Shown here one piece after another: positions 17,124 to 25,044 of a stretch of 64,000 nucleotides of DNA. The stretch is from JACVRW01 sp036407035. GTDB taxonomy: Bacteria; Actinomycetota; Thermoleophilia; Solirubrobacterales; Thermoleophilaceae. The first letter of the stretch is position 1; every line of letters starts with the position of its first letter. Position numbers and translations under genes: made by a program. The stretch is taken from the NCBI GenBank assembly GCA_036407035.1, contig DASXAA010000094.1, positions 1 to 64,000 on the forward strand, in the 5' to 3' direction. The notes under the pieces were generated by a model, which saw nothing but the letters and a program-made list of their open reading frames with translations, made no database searches and was not told the DNA's origin.

Positions 17124-17945
17124 CTACCCCGCGACCGCGTGGCGTCCGTTCAGCGCGGGCGACGCCGGCGCCGCGGCCTTGGCGCGCTGCTGGGCCACGG
17201 CCAGCCAGATGATCGTGCGGTCGCGGGCGCTCGAGAAGTCGAGCCCGGTCAGCTCGGAGATGCGGCGCAGCCGGTAGCTGAGCGTGTTGCGGTGGACCGG
17301 CAGCGCGGCCGCGGTGCGCTGGCGGTCGAAGTCGCATACCGCCAGTGTCTCGACGGTCGCCGCGAGCTGCTCGTTCACGAGTGGGCCGAACACGATCTCC
17401 TCGATCCGGGACGAGACGCGTCCCGAACCGTGGATCAGCAGCTCGAGCAGGAACTCGTTCGCGCCCACCCGGCCGCACACGCCCGCCCGGCGTGCGATGT
17501 CGGCCTGTGCGCGCAGCTCCGCCAGCACCGGCGGCAGCTCGGCCCGTGCCGTCGGCTCGGACTCCGCCACCACGAGCTCGTCGCCGTCGGCGAAGCGCTC
17601 GTAGGCGATGCGGGAGACCGTCAGGCCGACCACCCGCTGCCCCTCGCTGATGGCGAGCGCGCCGGCCTCGCGCAGGCGCTTCGCGAGCGCGGCGTGCCGC
17701 AGCGCCTGCCCGTTGTGGAAGACGGCCGCGAACGCCGCGTACTCCTCCCGCAGTGGAAAGCGAAGGCGCTCGGCGAGCTCCTGGCACTCGGGGCTCAGCC
17801 GGCGCCCGCTGCACAGGGCCGCGCCGAGCCCGCGCACTGCCCGCTCTATGTCCGGCGCGGGTCTAGCCGGCGCGATCGCTCCCGGCGGACGCTGCGCATC
17901 CACGCCGGCGTCGGGCCTGTTCCACAGCTGCTGAGTCGCATCCAT
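17124..17945 (-). CDS. PucR/CdaR-type transcriptional regulator
   Basis: A 273-residue regulator. The C-terminal 70 residues are the PucR-type helix-turn-helix (VCDFDRQRTAAALPVHRNTLSYRL, i.e. 'DFDRQRTAAALPVH' then 'RNTLSYRLRRI'), preceded by a GGDEF-like/CdaR middle domain. It is a shorter paralogue of the regulator at 52852-54036: the C-terminal halves align almost throughout (LAERLRFPLREEYAAFAAV versus the equivalent LGFPIRNAY section), but the N-terminal sensor helix bundle is missing here. It lies between a promoter-class gene and the split transporter on the same strand. Candidate controller of the shared operator family, by context only. ATG 17945 follows a G-run usable as ribosome site. 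Confidence 0.82.
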   Translation of the reverse strand: MDATQQLWNRPDAGVDAQRPPGAIAPARPAPDIERAVRGLGAALCSGRRLSPECQELAERLRFPLREEYAAFAAVFHNGQALRHAALAKRLREAGALAISEGQRVVGLTVSRIAYERFADGDELVVAESEPTARAELPPVLAELRAQADIARRAGVCGRVGANEFLLELLIHGSGRVSSRIEEIVFGPLVNEQLAATVETLAVCDFDRQRTAAALPVHRNTLSYRLRRISELTGLDFSSARDRTIIWLAVAQQRAKAAAPASPALNGRHAVAG

Positions 17946-18067
17946 TCCATCCCCCCGAGTCCCTCGGCGAGGAGTGCCGCTCGCCCGTCCGTAGCGAGTT
18001 CATTCTCGGGTCCTCACCGCTAGCGACACTCTCACCGTGCAAGCCACGAGTCCATCCCGGAAATCCC

Positions 18068-19459
18068 CTAATTTTGCAGGCTCGACTGGGCGAGCTCCGC
18101 CGTCCGAGGGGCGGCGGCGGCCTCCCGTGGCCGGGCGGCACGCCCGCAGCACGGGCAGGGTGAGACGGCGACCGGCTGGCCGCACCAGCTGCAGTCCCAT
18201 CGCGCGGCGTCGCGGAGCAGCTCGACCGCGAGACGTTCCGGGTCGCGCGGGTAGACGACCGCCTCGACCAGGCGACCCGTGCCCCACCACAGCGGCCCCG
18301 CCGGCGTGGGCGCGACCGCGACCGAAGGCAACCCCGCGAGCTGCGGGAATGCGGCCGTGAGCCGCCCCGGCTCGGCGCGGCGCGCGCTCACCGCGACAGC
18401 CGCCGCCGGGTCGAGCTGCAGCTCGTGTCGGCCCGCGCGCGCCCGGTGGACCGACGCTGACTCTCCGGCGGCCAGTACGACGAAGCCCTGGCCAGGGAGC
18501 GGCGACAGCAGCCGCAGCGCCCAGGGCGGCTTCGGCTCGCTCAGCCCGGTGACGGTGCCGAGCCACGCGACGGCGAACAGCCGCCGCTCGACCGCTCGCA
18601 GGACCGACGCCACCAGCCCGGGGCCCGCCATGCGCCCTCCGAGCGCCGACGCGCAGGCGGCAAGGACCGCCGCCTGGAGCGGCGGGCAGGGCGTGCGGTG
18701 GACCGCGATCAGCGGGTCGTCGAGCGTCCGCCTTGCGAGCGCGAAGCTCGCCCGCCCAGCGGCGGGAAACCAGTCCGGCACGATCGCCACGACACCGCCG
18801 CCGGCGGCGACACCCGCCTCGAGCAGGTCGACCAGGACGGGCACCTCCGCCTGCGTCGGCGTCTCGAGCACGCAGTCGATCCGGCCCTGCCCCTCCAGCA
18901 GGCGCAGCGGCTCGAGGCCAAGCCCGATGACGACCGGGGGCCGGTGCGAACCGAGTCCGGTGGGCGTCCCTCGCGGAGGGCGGTCCCGCGGCGGCTCGCC
19001 CGGCTGTCCGTCGCGCGGGCGCGGCGCCGGCGCCGGCGGCGGAGGCGGCGCGCTCTGCTCCGGCGACTGATCGCCGGACGCCGCGAGCGGCCCCAGCGCC
19101 CTCCTACCGAGAGCCCCCCCGCTGTAGACCATCACGCACGCGACCGCGAACCTCAGCTCCCGTTCCGGCAGCCCCTGGGCGATCGTCACCCCGACGACGA
19201 CGCCGATCGGGGCGACGAGACCGATACGGAAGGCGTCGCGGACGTTCACCCTGCCGTAGGCGTGGTGGCGCCAGGCGCCGGCCGAGGTGGTGATCGCCAT
19301 CGTCAGGAGCGACGTGCCCGCGGCGGTGTGGATCGACATGCCGAGCAGCAGCGTGAATCCCGGAATGAAAACGAGGCCGCCTCCGATGCCGAGCATCCCG
19401 CTGACCAGGCCGCCGGCCACGCCGATGCCGACGGCCAGGCAGACCTCGGACGCATCCAT
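18068..19459 (-). CDS. C-terminal half of a TauE/SafE transporter fused to a zinc-ribbon domain
   Basis: A 463-residue protein. Residues 1-125 are a half TauE/SafE unit with four predicted helices; GMLGIGGGLVFIPGF is the family repeat motif. A Pro/Arg-rich linker follows, then about 300 residues of a soluble domain I do not recognise (GLGLEPLRLLEGQGRIDCV near its start, possible nucleotide or carbohydrate fold), ending in CSWCGQPVAVSPCPCCGRA, two CxxC pairs that look like a zinc ribbon. TauE/SafE proteins export sulfite or organosulfonates. The preceding gene encodes the other transporter half; its TGA and this ATG share one base. The fused domain is unusual for the family and could regulate transport. 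Divergent to the phosphosulfolactate synthase gene, fitting a sulfur role. Confidence 0.75.
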   Translation of the reverse strand: MDASEVCLAVGIGVAGGLVSGMLGIGGGLVFIPGFTLLLGMSIHTAAGTSLLTMAITTSAGAWRHHAYGRVNVRDAFRIGLVAPIGVVVGVTIAQGLPERELRFAVACVMVYSGGALGRRALGPLAASGDQSPEQSAPPPPPAPAPRPRDGQPGEPPRDRPPRGTPTGLGSHRPPVVIGLGLEPLRLLEGQGRIDCVLETPTQAEVPVLVDLLEAGVAAGGGVVAIVPDWFPAAGRASFALARRTLDDPLIAVHRTPCPPLQAAVLAACASALGGRMAGPGLVASVLRAVERRLFAVAWLGTVTGLSEPKPPWALRLLSPLPGQGFVVLAAGESASVHRARAGRHELQLDPAAAVAVSARRAEPGRLTAAFPQLAGLPSVAVAPTPAGPLWWGTGRLVEAVVYPRDPERLAVELLRDAARWDCSWCGQPVAVSPCPCCGRAARPREAAAAPRTAELAQSSLQN

Positions 19460-19875
19460 CAGAGCACCAGCCCGAAGGCCACGGCGACGAACACGAACGA
19501 GAGCGCGCCCGCGAGCACGCGCTGCGGGACGCGCTGCTGGAGCGTCGCGCCGGCCACGGCGCTGCCGGCCGCGGGCACGGCGACGAGCAGCGCGACCGCC
19601 ACGTCGACCGCTCCGTACGCCGCGGCGATCGCGGCTCCCGTGGCCGTCACGAGGCAGTTCGCGGCGAGCGACGTCGCGGCCGCCTCGTGCTCGCCGTAGG
19701 AGAACCACAGGACCAGCGCCGGGATGATGAAGGCCCCAGCCCCGATTCCGAACAGACCGCTGTAGGTGCCCACCACCAGCCCGAGAGCTCCCAGGACGAC
19801 AGGCCGCGGAAGCTCCCGGACCCCGCGGGCGTGACCACCGGAGGTCTCGGGGCGGGAGAGTCCGGGGGCCGCCAT
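19459..19875 (-). CDS. N-terminal half of a TauE/SafE transporter
   Basis: A 138-residue membrane protein equal to one of the two repeats of a TauE/SafE exporter: GTYSGLFGIGAGAFIIPAL then LWFSYGEHEAAATSLAAN and three further hydrophobic segments. The usual family protein is about 250 residues with two such repeats; here the repeats are encoded by two overlapping genes and must pair to form a full transporter. Start chosen at ATG 19875 because TACGTT lies 6 nt upstream; ATG at 19893 would add six residues. The substrate is probably sulfite or a sulfonate, by family and by the neighbouring ComA homologue. Confidence 0.75.
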   Translation of the reverse strand: MAAPGLSRPETSGGHARGVRELPRPVVLGALGLVVGTYSGLFGIGAGAFIIPALVLWFSYGEHEAAATSLAANCLVTATGAAIAAAYGAVDVAVALLVAVPAAGSAVAGATLQQRVPQRVLAGALSFVFVAVAFGLVL

Positions 19876-20048
19876 GCGCGGAACGTAGGTCATTGCCGCA
19901 GGCGCGCAAGCGCGGCGCAGCGAAAAGCCCGCGGCGAGGGGCAACACGGGGCGGCATGCATACATGTCCGATGCGGCCTTGGGTGGGCCGAACAATCTCG
20001 TCGGCCAAGCGTGGCCTCCGGCGCGTAGCCGGATAGCTTGAACGTGGC

Positions 20049-20837
20049 ATGACCCACTTGGGACGCGGCCACATCGCGATCGACGGGCTCTTCGAGGGAC
20101 GCGCTCGCAAGCCGCGGATGTCCGCGCTGATGTGCGTCACCGACGACGGGGCGCCGCTCGCGCTCTTCGCCGAGGTCGTGCGCTCCCACGGCGGGCTGGT
20201 GGACCTGATGAAGCTTGGGTCGTGCACGGCGCTGCTGCAGGACCGCCTGATGGAGAAGGTGGAGGTGCTGCGCGAGGCGGATGTGCCGTTCCACTTCGGG
20301 GGCACCCTGTTCGAGAAGGCGGTGCTCGGGGATCGCATCGTGGAGTACGTGGCGATGCTGCGCCGCTGCGGCTGTCGCCACGTGGAGATCTCGGACGCGA
20401 CCATTCTGCTCCCCCGCGAGGTGAAGCTGGCGCACATCGCCAACTTCGCCGCAGAGTTCACGGTCCTCGCGGAGGTGGGCGCCAAGGCCCCCGGCCGGAG
20501 CGCCAGGATGTCGCCGGAGGACTGGGTCGAGGAGCTGCACGAGACGCTCGACGCCGGCGCCTCGTACGCGGTGATCGAGACCGGCGGGTCGGGGCGCAGC
20601 GGCCTATGCCGCGAGGACGGAAGCATCCGCCACGGCGTCCTCGCCGCCATCCTCGCGGACGGGCCGCCCGCCGAGCGGATCATCTTCGAGGCCGCGAACA
20701 GGCGGCTGCAGGCCGAGATCTTCCGCCGCGTGGGAAGCGATGCGAACCTCGCCAACGTGCCGCTCCTCGACGTGATCGGGGCCGAGACCCTGAGGCTGGG
20801 CCTCAGCCCCGACACCATGCTGCATGCCGCCCGCTAG
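20049..20837 (+). CDS. comA: Phosphosulfolactate synthase family protein (ComA-like)
   Basis: A 262-residue TIM-barrel enzyme. Family blocks are VDLMKLGSCTALLQDRLMEK, VPFHFGGTLFEKAV, CGCRHVEISDATILLP and FTVLAEVGAKAPG; the Lys in MKLG and the acidic residues in VEISD and AEVG match the catalytic positions of ComA. ComA adds sulfite to phosphoenolpyruvate to give phosphosulfolactate, the first step to coenzyme M in archaea; bacterial homologues may serve sulfolactate synthesis or an unrelated reaction. Divergent neighbours encode a TauE/SafE-type exporter, consistent with sulfite or sulfonate handling. TAGCTT 9 nt before the ATG suggests a leaderless transcript, but no operator of the shared family is present. 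Confidence 0.8.
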   Translation: MTHLGRGHIAIDGLFEGRARKPRMSALMCVTDDGAPLALFAEVVRSHGGLVDLMKLGSCTALLQDRLMEKVEVLREADVPFHFGGTLFEKAVLGDRIVEYVAMLRRCGCRHVEISDATILLPREVKLAHIANFAAEFTVLAEVGAKAPGRSARMSPEDWVEELHETLDAGASYAVIETGGSGRSGLCREDGSIRHGVLAAILADGPPAERIIFEAANRRLQAEIFRRVGSDANLANVPLLDVIGAETLRLGLSPDTMLHAAR

Positions 20838-20846
20838 CCGGCGCCC

Positions 20847-21248
20847 TCAGTACATGTTCGCGGCGTCCGGGTAGTACTTGAACTCGACCACGTTGTTCGA
20901 CGGGTCGAGCAGGTAGAAGGTCGTGTGCTCCTCCCGCTCGCCCTTGACCTTCGCGTAGTCGTTGCGGAAGAAGGGAAGTTCCTTCTCCCTGGCGCGCGCC
21001 AGTATCTTCGCGTGGTCCTCCTTGTCGCGGAATGTGATTCCGAAGTGTCGCGGGTAGATCGTGGGCTTCTCGTCCACCCTGTCGGGCGCGAGGCGGCAGA
21101 CGATCTGATCCCCGAAGAACTCGAAGGTCACGCGATCGTCGTGCATGCGCGCGAGCCGGCAGCCGAGGCCCTTCTCGTAGAAGTCGACCGCGGCGTCGAG
21201 GTCGGCACAGGGGATGGCCAGGTGGAAGACGTCCTCGGAGCTTCGCAA
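20847..21248 (-). CDS. VOC (glyoxalase/dioxygenase-fold) protein
   Basis: A 133-residue single-domain VOC protein: VFHLAIPCADLDAAVDFYEK at the N-terminus, GITFRDKEDH in the middle, and TTFYLLDPSNNVVEFKYY at the C-terminus, whose Glu and the N-terminal His are the standard metal ligands. Function within the superfamily cannot be assigned. TTG at 21248 is chosen because AAGGAG sits 7 nt upstream. It lies 11 bp behind the cupin gene on the same strand and converges with the ComA-like gene, so the two small metalloproteins form an operon. Confidence 0.85.
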   Translation of the reverse strand: MRSSEDVFHLAIPCADLDAAVDFYEKGLGCRLARMHDDRVTFEFFGDQIVCRLAPDRVDEKPTIYPRHFGITFRDKEDHAKILARAREKELPFFRNDYAKVKGEREEHTTFYLLDPSNNVVEFKYYPDAANMY

Positions 21249-21259
21249 CGTGTGTCTCC

Positions 21260-21661
21260 TTAGTGGTCGATGGACTCGAAGGCGCGCTCGCCGTTCGCCC
21301 TCAGCAGCTGCTCCGGTCCGGCGGGGGCATAGACGACCACATAGGTCAGGTCCTCGTAGGGATCGACCTCGATGCGGTGCTGGGCGCTCGCCGGAATGAA
21401 GAGCGCCATGTGGGGCCCGACGCGGTGCGGCTTGCCGCCCACGTGGAGCGTGCCGGTGCCCGACAGGACGTACATGGACTGATCCGACTCGGCGTGCTGG
21501 TGCTCGTCGCCCTTCGCGCCGGCCCGCATGGTGTTGACGAGCAGGGCGTGGCTCTCCACGCCCGCCTGCACCTCGTCGAGCAGGATCCGGAAGGTCCCGA
21601 CGCGCCCGTGGAGGACGCCGGTATCGGCGTCGTCGAGCGGGACCACGTGGCGAGCGCGCAT
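21260..21661 (-). CDS. Cupin-domain protein
   Basis: A 133-residue single cupin. The metal motif is GDEHQHAESDQSMYVLSGTG (motif 1, with two His and a Glu-type ligand set) and later PASAQHRIEVDP (motif 2 His). Single cupins of this type include dioxygenases, isomerases and small regulatory sensors; the exact role is open. It is the first gene of a two-gene operon with the VOC protein. The 295 bp upstream hold no gene on this strand but several operator-like palindromes that probably serve the divergent gene at 21957. Confidence 0.85.
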   Translation of the reverse strand: MRARHVVPLDDADTGVLHGRVGTFRILLDEVQAGVESHALLVNTMRAGAKGDEHQHAESDQSMYVLSGTGTLHVGGKPHRVGPHMALFIPASAQHRIEVDPYEDLTYVVVYAPAGPEQLLRANGERAFESIDH

Positions 21662-21714
21662 GCAACGGAAAGCTAACCGGCCCGATCGCCGGCGAAGCGC
21701 CTGCGCGCGGCGTG

Positions 21715-21763
21715 TTGGGCCGGCTGCCCAGCGGTCCGTGGTAGCTCTGTGCCGCGGGCTCAA
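21715..21763. promoter_or_regulatory. Pair of 17-bp operator palindromes, 32 bp apart
   Basis: TTGGGC-N5-GCCCAG (21715-21731) and CTGTGC-N5-GCTCAA (21747-21763). The same pair, with the same 32-bp offset and near-identical sequence (TTGGGCCGrCTGCCCAGC), is found at 24954 before the prepilin peptidase gene. A 32-bp offset is three helical turns, so both sites face one side of the DNA. Confidence 0.6.
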
Positions 21764-21789
21764 AATCGTCCGCCGGTCCCTGCTGAAGG

Positions 21790-21834
21790 TTGGGCCCTGG
21801 GGCCCTTGGCGAGCAGGGCCGGCGCGGCTACGGT
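21790..21834 (+). promoter_or_regulatory. Shared promoter element upstream of the 21957 gene
   Basis: CTGAAGGTTGGGCC element with TACGGT exactly 39 bp after the first T of TTGGGC. Unlike most family members it is not leaderless: the ATG lies 122 nt downstream of the hexamer. Confidence 0.6.
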
Positions 21835-21885
21835 GTCCTGGGGGCGGCGCGTCCGCCGGCAACTTGACCAGCCTGCGCCGCGTAA

Positions 21886-21902
21886 CTGTGCGCGCTGCCC
21901 AA
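21886..21902. promoter_or_regulatory. Operator palindrome CTGTGC-N5-GCCCAA
   Basis: A 17-bp inverted repeat of the same family as those at 21715, 47831, 48856, 52747 and 59703, located 55 bp before the ATG at 21957, in the leader expected from the promoter at 21790-21834. In that place it could act as a repression or attenuation site. Confidence 0.5.
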
Positions 21903-21956
21903 TGTTCCCCGCGCGAGGCGGAGAGGGGGCCCCACGGCTGCCACGATCGACCCGGG

Positions 21957-22817
21957 ATGGACGTGACCGCGCTGCTGCTCCTGCTGCTGCTCGGGAGCGC
22001 CGGCCTGGTGGCGCCGAGCGTGCGCCGCGCGGTCAGGCGCGCCCGTCGGTCGCGGTCTCGCGAGGTCCCGATCGCCAGCACGTGGGGGAGCGTGTCCCCC
22101 GACGAGCTGTGGGACCTCGACGCAGGCCCTGGCGAGCCCGCCGCCGCGCAGGTGCCGCCGGGCGAGCCGGCGGCGACCGTGGAACCGGCGCCCGCGCAGG
22201 CGGTCGCGAACGCGAACGGCGCGCCCGCCGCTCCGGCGCAGCGCCGAGGGCGCCGGCGCCGCCGCAGGCGAGTCGGGCCGTTTCGCTCGCGCAAGCTGCT
22301 CGCCCTCCTCGGCTACACCCTCGCCGGCCTGATCGTGATCGCCGTCGGCACTGTGGTCCTCAGGCCGACCGAACACAGCTCCCCGCCGGCCCCACGTGTG
22401 GCACCGGCCGATCCCGCGGCGCTTCCGGAGCTGCCCCCCACGACGCAGCTCGACGAGGGGCAGGAGGCCGAGGCGGAGATCGCGGCGGAGCGCCGGCGGG
22501 AGGCGCGCGAGGCGAAGCAGGCCGTCAAGGCGCGCCGGGCGAAGCGGGCCGCAGCGGAGCGCCGCAGGGAGCGCGTGGCCGCGGGTCGCCGCCGGCAGGG
22601 GACGAAGGGGCGGTCGGGGTCGGACGCGCCCGCGGCGCCCGCCCCGTCGATCCAGCTGCCGCCGCAGCAGGCTTCGCCGGCGCCACAGCCGCTCAGCACG
22701 CAGCCGCAGCCGGCGTCCCCGGCGCCCGCACCGGCGGCCCCGCCGCAGAGCCCGCCGCCGCAGAGCCCGCCGCAGTCGCAGAGCTCGCCGCCGGCGTGCG
22801 ACTTCCCGCCCTGCTGA
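21957..22817 (+). CDS. Two-helix membrane protein with charged coiled-coil and Pro/Gln-rich tail
   Basis: A 286-residue protein I do not recognise. It begins with a hydrophobic helix (MDVTALLLLLLLGSAGLV), then a basic stretch and Ala/Pro linker, a run of arginines (residues about 97-105), a second helix (LLALLGYTLAGLIVIAVG), an Ala/Arg/Glu-rich segment likely to form a coiled coil (EAEAEIAAERRREAREAK and onwards) and a Pro/Gln/Ser-rich tail ending in CDFPPC. This looks like an envelope-spanning linker protein. It carries the shared promoter and extra operators of the pilin-like regulon, so it is probably part of the same surface system. No ribosome site is obvious beyond a G-run. Confidence 0.6.
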   Translation: MDVTALLLLLLLGSAGLVAPSVRRAVRRARRSRSREVPIASTWGSVSPDELWDLDAGPGEPAAAQVPPGEPAATVEPAPAQAVANANGAPAAPAQRRGRRRRRRRVGPFRSRKLLALLGYTLAGLIVIAVGTVVLRPTEHSSPPAPRVAPADPAALPELPPTTQLDEGQEAEAEIAAERRREAREAKQAVKARRAKRAAAERRRERVAAGRRRQGTKGRSGSDAPAAPAPSIQLPPQQASPAPQPLSTQPQPASPAPAPAAPPQSPPPQSPPQSQSSPPACDFPPC

Positions 22818-22850
22818 CCCGGCGCGGCGGCGCGCGCCGTGCCGCGCCAC

Positions 22851-23987
22851 TCAATCGGGGCACGCGGCCGCCGACGTCTCGCGCCGCTCCCAGGCCTCGA
22901 CGCCGTGCCGGAACCACACGGCCTCCTCCGCCGGCGGCGGCCCGCCGGTTCGCTGTCGCGCGCGGCGTATCGCCGCGTCCACGGCCGCGATGTCGTGTGA
23001 ATCGAACCGGCCCTGTTCGAGCTCGTGGCCCATGAAGTATCCGGCGAGGCAGCTCGCCTGGTTCTCCATCTCGCGCGGAAACCGGCGATATCTGCCGCCG
23101 CCCGGCCACTCCGGCTGCACGCCATGCCCGATCTCGTGAGCCACGACGAACGCGAGCACGGCATCCGCCGATTTCGAGCGGTCGGCGGGGTTCGCGACCA
23201 GGTCGCCCACTCGCACTGTGGCCGATCGGTCCGTGTCGTGGAACACGCCGCCGGAGCCGCCGGGCTGGAACGTGATCGTGCTCGGCAGGGTCGCCCCGCG
23301 CTCGCTCCAGAAGTCGAGCGCCCTGTCCGTCACGTCGAGCAGCCGGCCGAGCCGTCGCGCCGCGACCTCAGTCCCGGGATTCGCCCAGAACAGCAGGGCG
23401 TCGAGCGCCTGCCGCGCGGCGGCTTGGCGCGCCGGGATGCCCATCGCCAGGCCGGGCGCGGTCCGGACGCGCTCGACGCCTCTCTCGCTCCAGGTCATGG
23501 CCCGAATCTGTGCGCAGTCGGCCTCCCCCGCGCCGTAGCAGAGGAGCGCTCCGCCGCCCGGCAGGGTCGCCGTCCACGATCCGGGCTCCGGCCCCGGTTC
23601 GACCCTGACCTCCGCTCCGGCTCGTATCTGCCACCGTGCGCCGGAACCCACCCGTGCTCCGACATCCCTGCGAACGGAGCCGGTCCACGGCGCGTTCGGC
23701 GTGATCGTTGCGGACGGGTGGAGCTCGTGGAACACGACCGGCGGACGAGAGCCCGGGGGGCCGGGATCGCTGACCCTGAGCAGGAGCGGGCCCCCGGGAT
23801 CCCTCGCCGCGCAGCTCGCCCGCTGCGGCGGAAAAACCCGCTCGACCAAGCAGACCGCGCGCTGCGCCACGACCGGCACCGTCTCGGCGCGCATCATCGC
23901 GCCCACCGCCACGGCCACGGCGATCACGGTCACCGCCGTGAGCACGGCGCTCGCGCCCGCCGCGGAGGCGAGGGACGCCCGCCTCAT
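22851..23987 (-). CDS. Pilin-like-anchored zinc metallopeptidase (YpfJ-like)
   Basis: A 378-residue membrane-anchored protease. The N-terminal module is SAAG followed by a helix (ASAVLTAVTVIAVAVAVG) and the signature VPVVAQRAVCLVERVF...C. The peptidase part has AFVVAHEIGHGVQ (zinc HExGH at about 282-286) and ENQASCLAG at about 304-312, matching the HExGHxxQ...ExQADCxAG arrangement of neutral zinc metallopeptidases of the YpfJ type. It should face outside the membrane. ATG 23987 overlaps the stop of the upstream paralogue (ATGA). That paralogue lacks the zinc motif, so the operon pairs an active and an inactive form. Target substrate unknown. Confidence 0.78.
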   Translation of the reverse strand: MRRASLASAAGASAVLTAVTVIAVAVAVGAMMRAETVPVVAQRAVCLVERVFPPQRASCAARDPGGPLLLRVSDPGPPGSRPPVVFHELHPSATITPNAPWTGSVRRDVGARVGSGARWQIRAGAEVRVEPGPEPGSWTATLPGGGALLCYGAGEADCAQIRAMTWSERGVERVRTAPGLAMGIPARQAAARQALDALLFWANPGTEVAARRLGRLLDVTDRALDFWSERGATLPSTITFQPGGSGGVFHDTDRSATVRVGDLVANPADRSKSADAVLAFVVAHEIGHGVQPEWPGGGRYRRFPREMENQASCLAGYFMGHELEQGRFDSHDIAAVDAAIRRARQRTGGPPPAEEAVWFRHGVEAWERRETSAAACPD

Positions 23988-24880
23988 CTCGCGCCGGGGC
24001 GCGCGCCCAGGCAGGCGTGCGGGATAGGACGGGGCTGGAATTGCTGAAGGCGCAGCCCCAGGAGGAAGTAGTCGCGCCGCTCCGGGCCGGAGGGAAAGCC
24101 GGTCTGTGAGATGAAGTAGCCCGGACGCTGGGCGGCGAGCGCCTCGCGGACCCGGTCCACGGTCACGTCGTCGATCAGGCCCTGCCGGCGCGCCCAGGTG
24201 GCGTAGGCGCCTGCCATGCAGTCCGCCTGCAGCAGCAACTCGGCCATGCGGGCGCAATCGCTCTGGCAGGTCCAGGAGTTCACGCCCGGCTCGATGCGAG
24301 GGTCGTTCGGAGCGTACGTGCGATCGGAGGGGTGCTGGGCAGCCCAGGCGAAGAGGTACGCCAGCGCGAACGTGGCGTTCGCGATGTCCGTCCGCGCCTC
24401 GCCGCTGTCCGGGACGTAGAGGCGGATGTGCGGGACGCCGCCGGTCGCGCGGGGGGACGGCGGCAGGGCGACCGTCGATTCGAACCCCGGCTGCGCGCCG
24501 GCCGGAGCCTCGATCGTCACGCGCGGCGGCGGCTGGACGATGCCGAGCGCCCTCTGGGCCGCGCCGAAGAAGGCGCGAAGCCCGCTCTCCTGCCGACGCA
24601 GCGCCTCCTCCACCTGCGGCCGGTTTGGCGGCGTCTGCCCGTCCTGGACGAGCTGCAGCAGCGGTCTCGCGCCCCCCTGTCCACACGTGGCGGCGCCACC
24701 GGCGAGCACGCTCCTCACGACGCAAACCGTCCTCTCGGCCAGTACGGGGAGTACGCCCGCACGCACCGAGCCCGCGATGGCCAGCACGATGGCGATGGCG
24801 CCGAGGGCGGCCAGCCAGGTCGCGAAGCCGGCAGGTCCGGCCGGGCAGCACCACCGCGGGGTCGCGCCTGTGGCCGTCAT
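23984..24880 (-). CDS. Pilin-like-anchored pseudo-metallopeptidase
   Basis: A 298-residue paralogue of the neighbouring protease. Module: PAGFATWLAALGAIAIVLAIAG then VRAGVLPVLAERTVCVVRSV...C, with G-F as at type IV prepilin sites. The downstream domain keeps the final motif LLLQADCMAGAYATWARR, almost identical to LQADCLAGAYIRWARD in the 47906-48709 protease, but the zinc helix reads ALAYLFAWAAQH, without HExxH. It therefore probably binds rather than cuts, perhaps as partner or regulator of the protease encoded after it. ATG 24880 follows TAGCCT by 8 nt with no ribosome site; leaderless start inferred. Confidence 0.75.
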   Translation of the reverse strand: MTATGATPRWCCPAGPAGFATWLAALGAIAIVLAIAGSVRAGVLPVLAERTVCVVRSVLAGGAATCGQGGARPLLQLVQDGQTPPNRPQVEEALRRQESGLRAFFGAAQRALGIVQPPPRVTIEAPAGAQPGFESTVALPPSPRATGGVPHIRLYVPDSGEARTDIANATFALAYLFAWAAQHPSDRTYAPNDPRIEPGVNSWTCQSDCARMAELLLQADCMAGAYATWARRQGLIDDVTVDRVREALAAQRPGYFISQTGFPSGPERRDYFLLGLRLQQFQPRPIPHACLGARPGAR

Positions 24881-24888
24881 CCTGTCCG

Positions 24889-24934
24889 AGGCTAAGCGCG
24901 CCTAGCCGGGCGGCGAAAGAGGCCAAAGACCCAA
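24889..24934 (-). promoter_or_regulatory. Shared leaderless promoter of the two-gene peptidase operon
   Basis: Minus strand: TTGGGT-N5-GCCTCT followed by TTCGCC; TAGCCT starts 40 bp after the first T, and the ATG at 24880 comes 8 nt after the hexamer. Confidence 0.7.
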
Positions 24935-24953
24935 GACGCCGGGGCGCGCGGAT

Positions 24954-25002
24954 TTGGGCCGACTGCCCAGCCGAAGCGAACAGATCTGTGCCTCCCGCCG
25001 AA
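24954..25002 (+). promoter_or_regulatory. Operator pair upstream of the prepilin peptidase gene
   Basis: TTGGGC-N5-GCCCAG at 24954-24970, then CTGTGC-N5-GCCGAA at 24986-25002 (second arm degenerate), 32 bp apart as at 21715. Lies back to back with the minus-strand promoter at 24889-24934, so one factor could control the peptidase operon and the Tad locus together. Confidence 0.55.
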
Positions 25003-25044
25003 GCGCGCCCTGGACGATTCGCTCGCCGGTCAGAGTGCTGTCGG

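Noticed and set aside
17946..18067. Operator palindrome before the first PucR gene
   Set aside because: CTTGCAC and GTGAG half-like words occur, but no match to YTGKGC-N5-GCMCAR on either strand.
19979..20039. TTGGGT upstream of TAGCTT before the comA-like gene
   Set aside because: Spacing is 55 bp and the second half-site is missing.
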